This document shows positions 19,911-20,390 of a stretch of 20,390 nucleotides of DNA, piece by piece. The first letter of the stretch is position 1. The number at the start of each line of letters is the position of its first letter. Under the pieces are notes generated by a model, which was not told the DNA's origin, ran no database searches, and saw nothing but the letters and a program-made list of their open reading frames with translations. The DNA is from a virus. Made by a program: the position numbers and the translations under genes. The stretch is from IMG/VR virus record IMGVR_UViG_3300027971_001851, positions 1 to 20,390 of that record; one strand, 5' to 3'.

Positions 19911-20302
19911 ACGACCTAGTTTTAGCGGCCACAATCCATCGGGTGAAGTGTTGCGAGGACAAAATTGCCCAATTTGAACAACTCATAAGCACACTCACCG
20001 CACAGATGGCTCAAAATCGCACGGAATTGGCCTCTAAAGGGCTTGCAAACCTAGTTATGGGTACAACCACCCCCCTAGACATCCCAAGGGAGTTACGGCC
20101 AACCTTCGGGCGTTATCGGGCAAGGGGAAATCGTTCCCACAATACAGTTCAGAAGCGATGGGGCATTTGGAAGGCTCAATATGAGTCGGGACTGACGGTA
20201 AAAGAGATTGCGAGCGCTTGGGGATGTCATCACTCCTCAATCGTGAACGCAAAAAGCAAAAACTTCACGGCTCGGAAGTCAAGCGGAAGGGGAATCAAAT
20301 GA
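19907..20302 (+). CDS. Helix-turn-helix protein with DnaA-domain-IV-like motif
   Basis: The GTG at 19907 gives GTGA overlap with the initiator stop; an in-frame GTG 21 bases earlier is the alternative. The 131-residue product has an N-terminal helical or coiled-coil segment (EDKIAQFEQLISTLTAQMAQ) and a basic C-terminal domain. There, 'SGLTVKEIASAWGCHHSSIV' followed by NAKSK reads as helix-turn-helix. The 'G.HHSSIVNA' element resembles the DnaA domain IV signature (RDHSTVxxA), and is also compatible with a homeodomain-like HTH. The tail is basic (KNFTARKSSGRGIK). Next to the candidate origin, it may bind the origin or regulate early genes. Confidence 0.58.
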   Translation: MNDLVLAATIHRVKCCEDKIAQFEQLISTLTAQMAQNRTELASKGLANLVMGTTTPLDIPRELRPTFGRYRARGNRSHNTVQKRWGIWKAQYESGLTVKEIASAWGCHHSSIVNAKSKNFTARKSSGRGIK

Positions 20303-20390
20303 TCGCATTATTAGAAGCCGAGCAGTTCGAGCTTCCATTTATGAGAACCACGCATCCAGTCAAGACGGAAGGCCACGACCAGAACGCTCG
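20299..20390 (+). CDS. Partial gene cut by the window end
   Basis: The ATG (context ATCAAATGA) overlaps the previous stop, and the frame stays open to the last base. The first 30 residues begin MIALLEAEQFELPFMRTTHP and continue polar. That is too short to assign a family. The junction style supports membership of the same operon. Confidence 0.45.
   Translation, partial: MIALLEAEQFELPFMRTTHPVKTEGHDQNA

Noticed and set aside
1-20390. tRNA genes, insertion sequences, integrase or attachment sites
   Set aside because: None could be recognised. No transposase or recombinase motifs, no cloverleaf-like sequence and no terminal repeats were seen in the window.

Overview
The window looks like part of the genome of a double-stranded DNA tailed bacteriophage (Caudoviricetes), probably with a siphovirus-type tail. 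Every supported gene is on the + strand. Genes are packed with 1-nt, 4-nt (ATGA/GTGA) or very short junctions, there is no gene-free stretch over 300 bases, and the order follows the usual late-gene then replication-gene plan. The standard genetic code fits. Several genes have clear purine-rich ribosome binding sites (for example before 1759, 4256, 7970 and 17593). The host cannot be named. A candidate inner/outer-membrane spanin pair with a lipobox suggests a Gram-negative host, which is an inference.

Region 1 (1-4234): the 3' end of a GT9-like glycosyltransferase, a small connector-like protein, two tandem paralogous tail-terminator-like proteins, a repeat-rich structural protein, a possible lectin-like structural protein, then a tiny lipoprotein, a 46-aa protein and a coiled-coil protein with a C-terminal membrane anchor. 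Region 2 (4256-13292): two tandem paralogous tail-tube-like proteins, then two small proteins in the tail-chaperone position. The second has a textbook -1 frameshift site (slippery CCCAAAA, 6-nt spacer, stem-loop) that would extend it by 68 residues, as in lambda gpG/gpGT. Next come an unknown tail protein, a short tape-measure protein, two small tail proteins, a 1224-aa fibre-like protein with about fourteen GxGY repeats, and an aromatic-rich accessory protein. Region 3 (13309-14360): a lysis cassette of holin-like protein, short membrane protein, overlapping lipoprotein (candidate spanin pair) and M15-type endolysin.

Region 4 (14364-15816): a MazG-like helical protein, a calcineurin-like metallophosphoesterase and a small winged-helix-like protein. 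A 9-bp perfect inverted repeat overlaps the end of the last gene, and the gap that follows looks like a module boundary. Region 5 (15773-20390): the early/replication side. Two copies of a roughly 20-bp motif containing TTTACA lie about 35 bases before two start codons. Genes here include a 189-aa ligase-like nucleotidyltransferase domain with no OB domain, a PD-(D/E)XK-like nuclease, and a putative ssDNA-handling protein with an exonuclease X-like C-terminal domain and an SSB-like DEIPF tip. Several small membrane or helical proteins follow, then a replication-initiator-like protein and a protein with a DnaA-domain-IV-like helix-turn-helix.

The most striking non-coding signal lies inside the initiator gene. 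Six 9-bp sites occur at exactly 11-bp intervals and are followed at once by an AT-rich tract of hexamer repeats. This is the architecture of a lambda-O-type replication origin embedded in the initiator gene. Together the right-hand genes appear to form an origin, initiator, DNA-binding, annealing, nuclease and ligase set.
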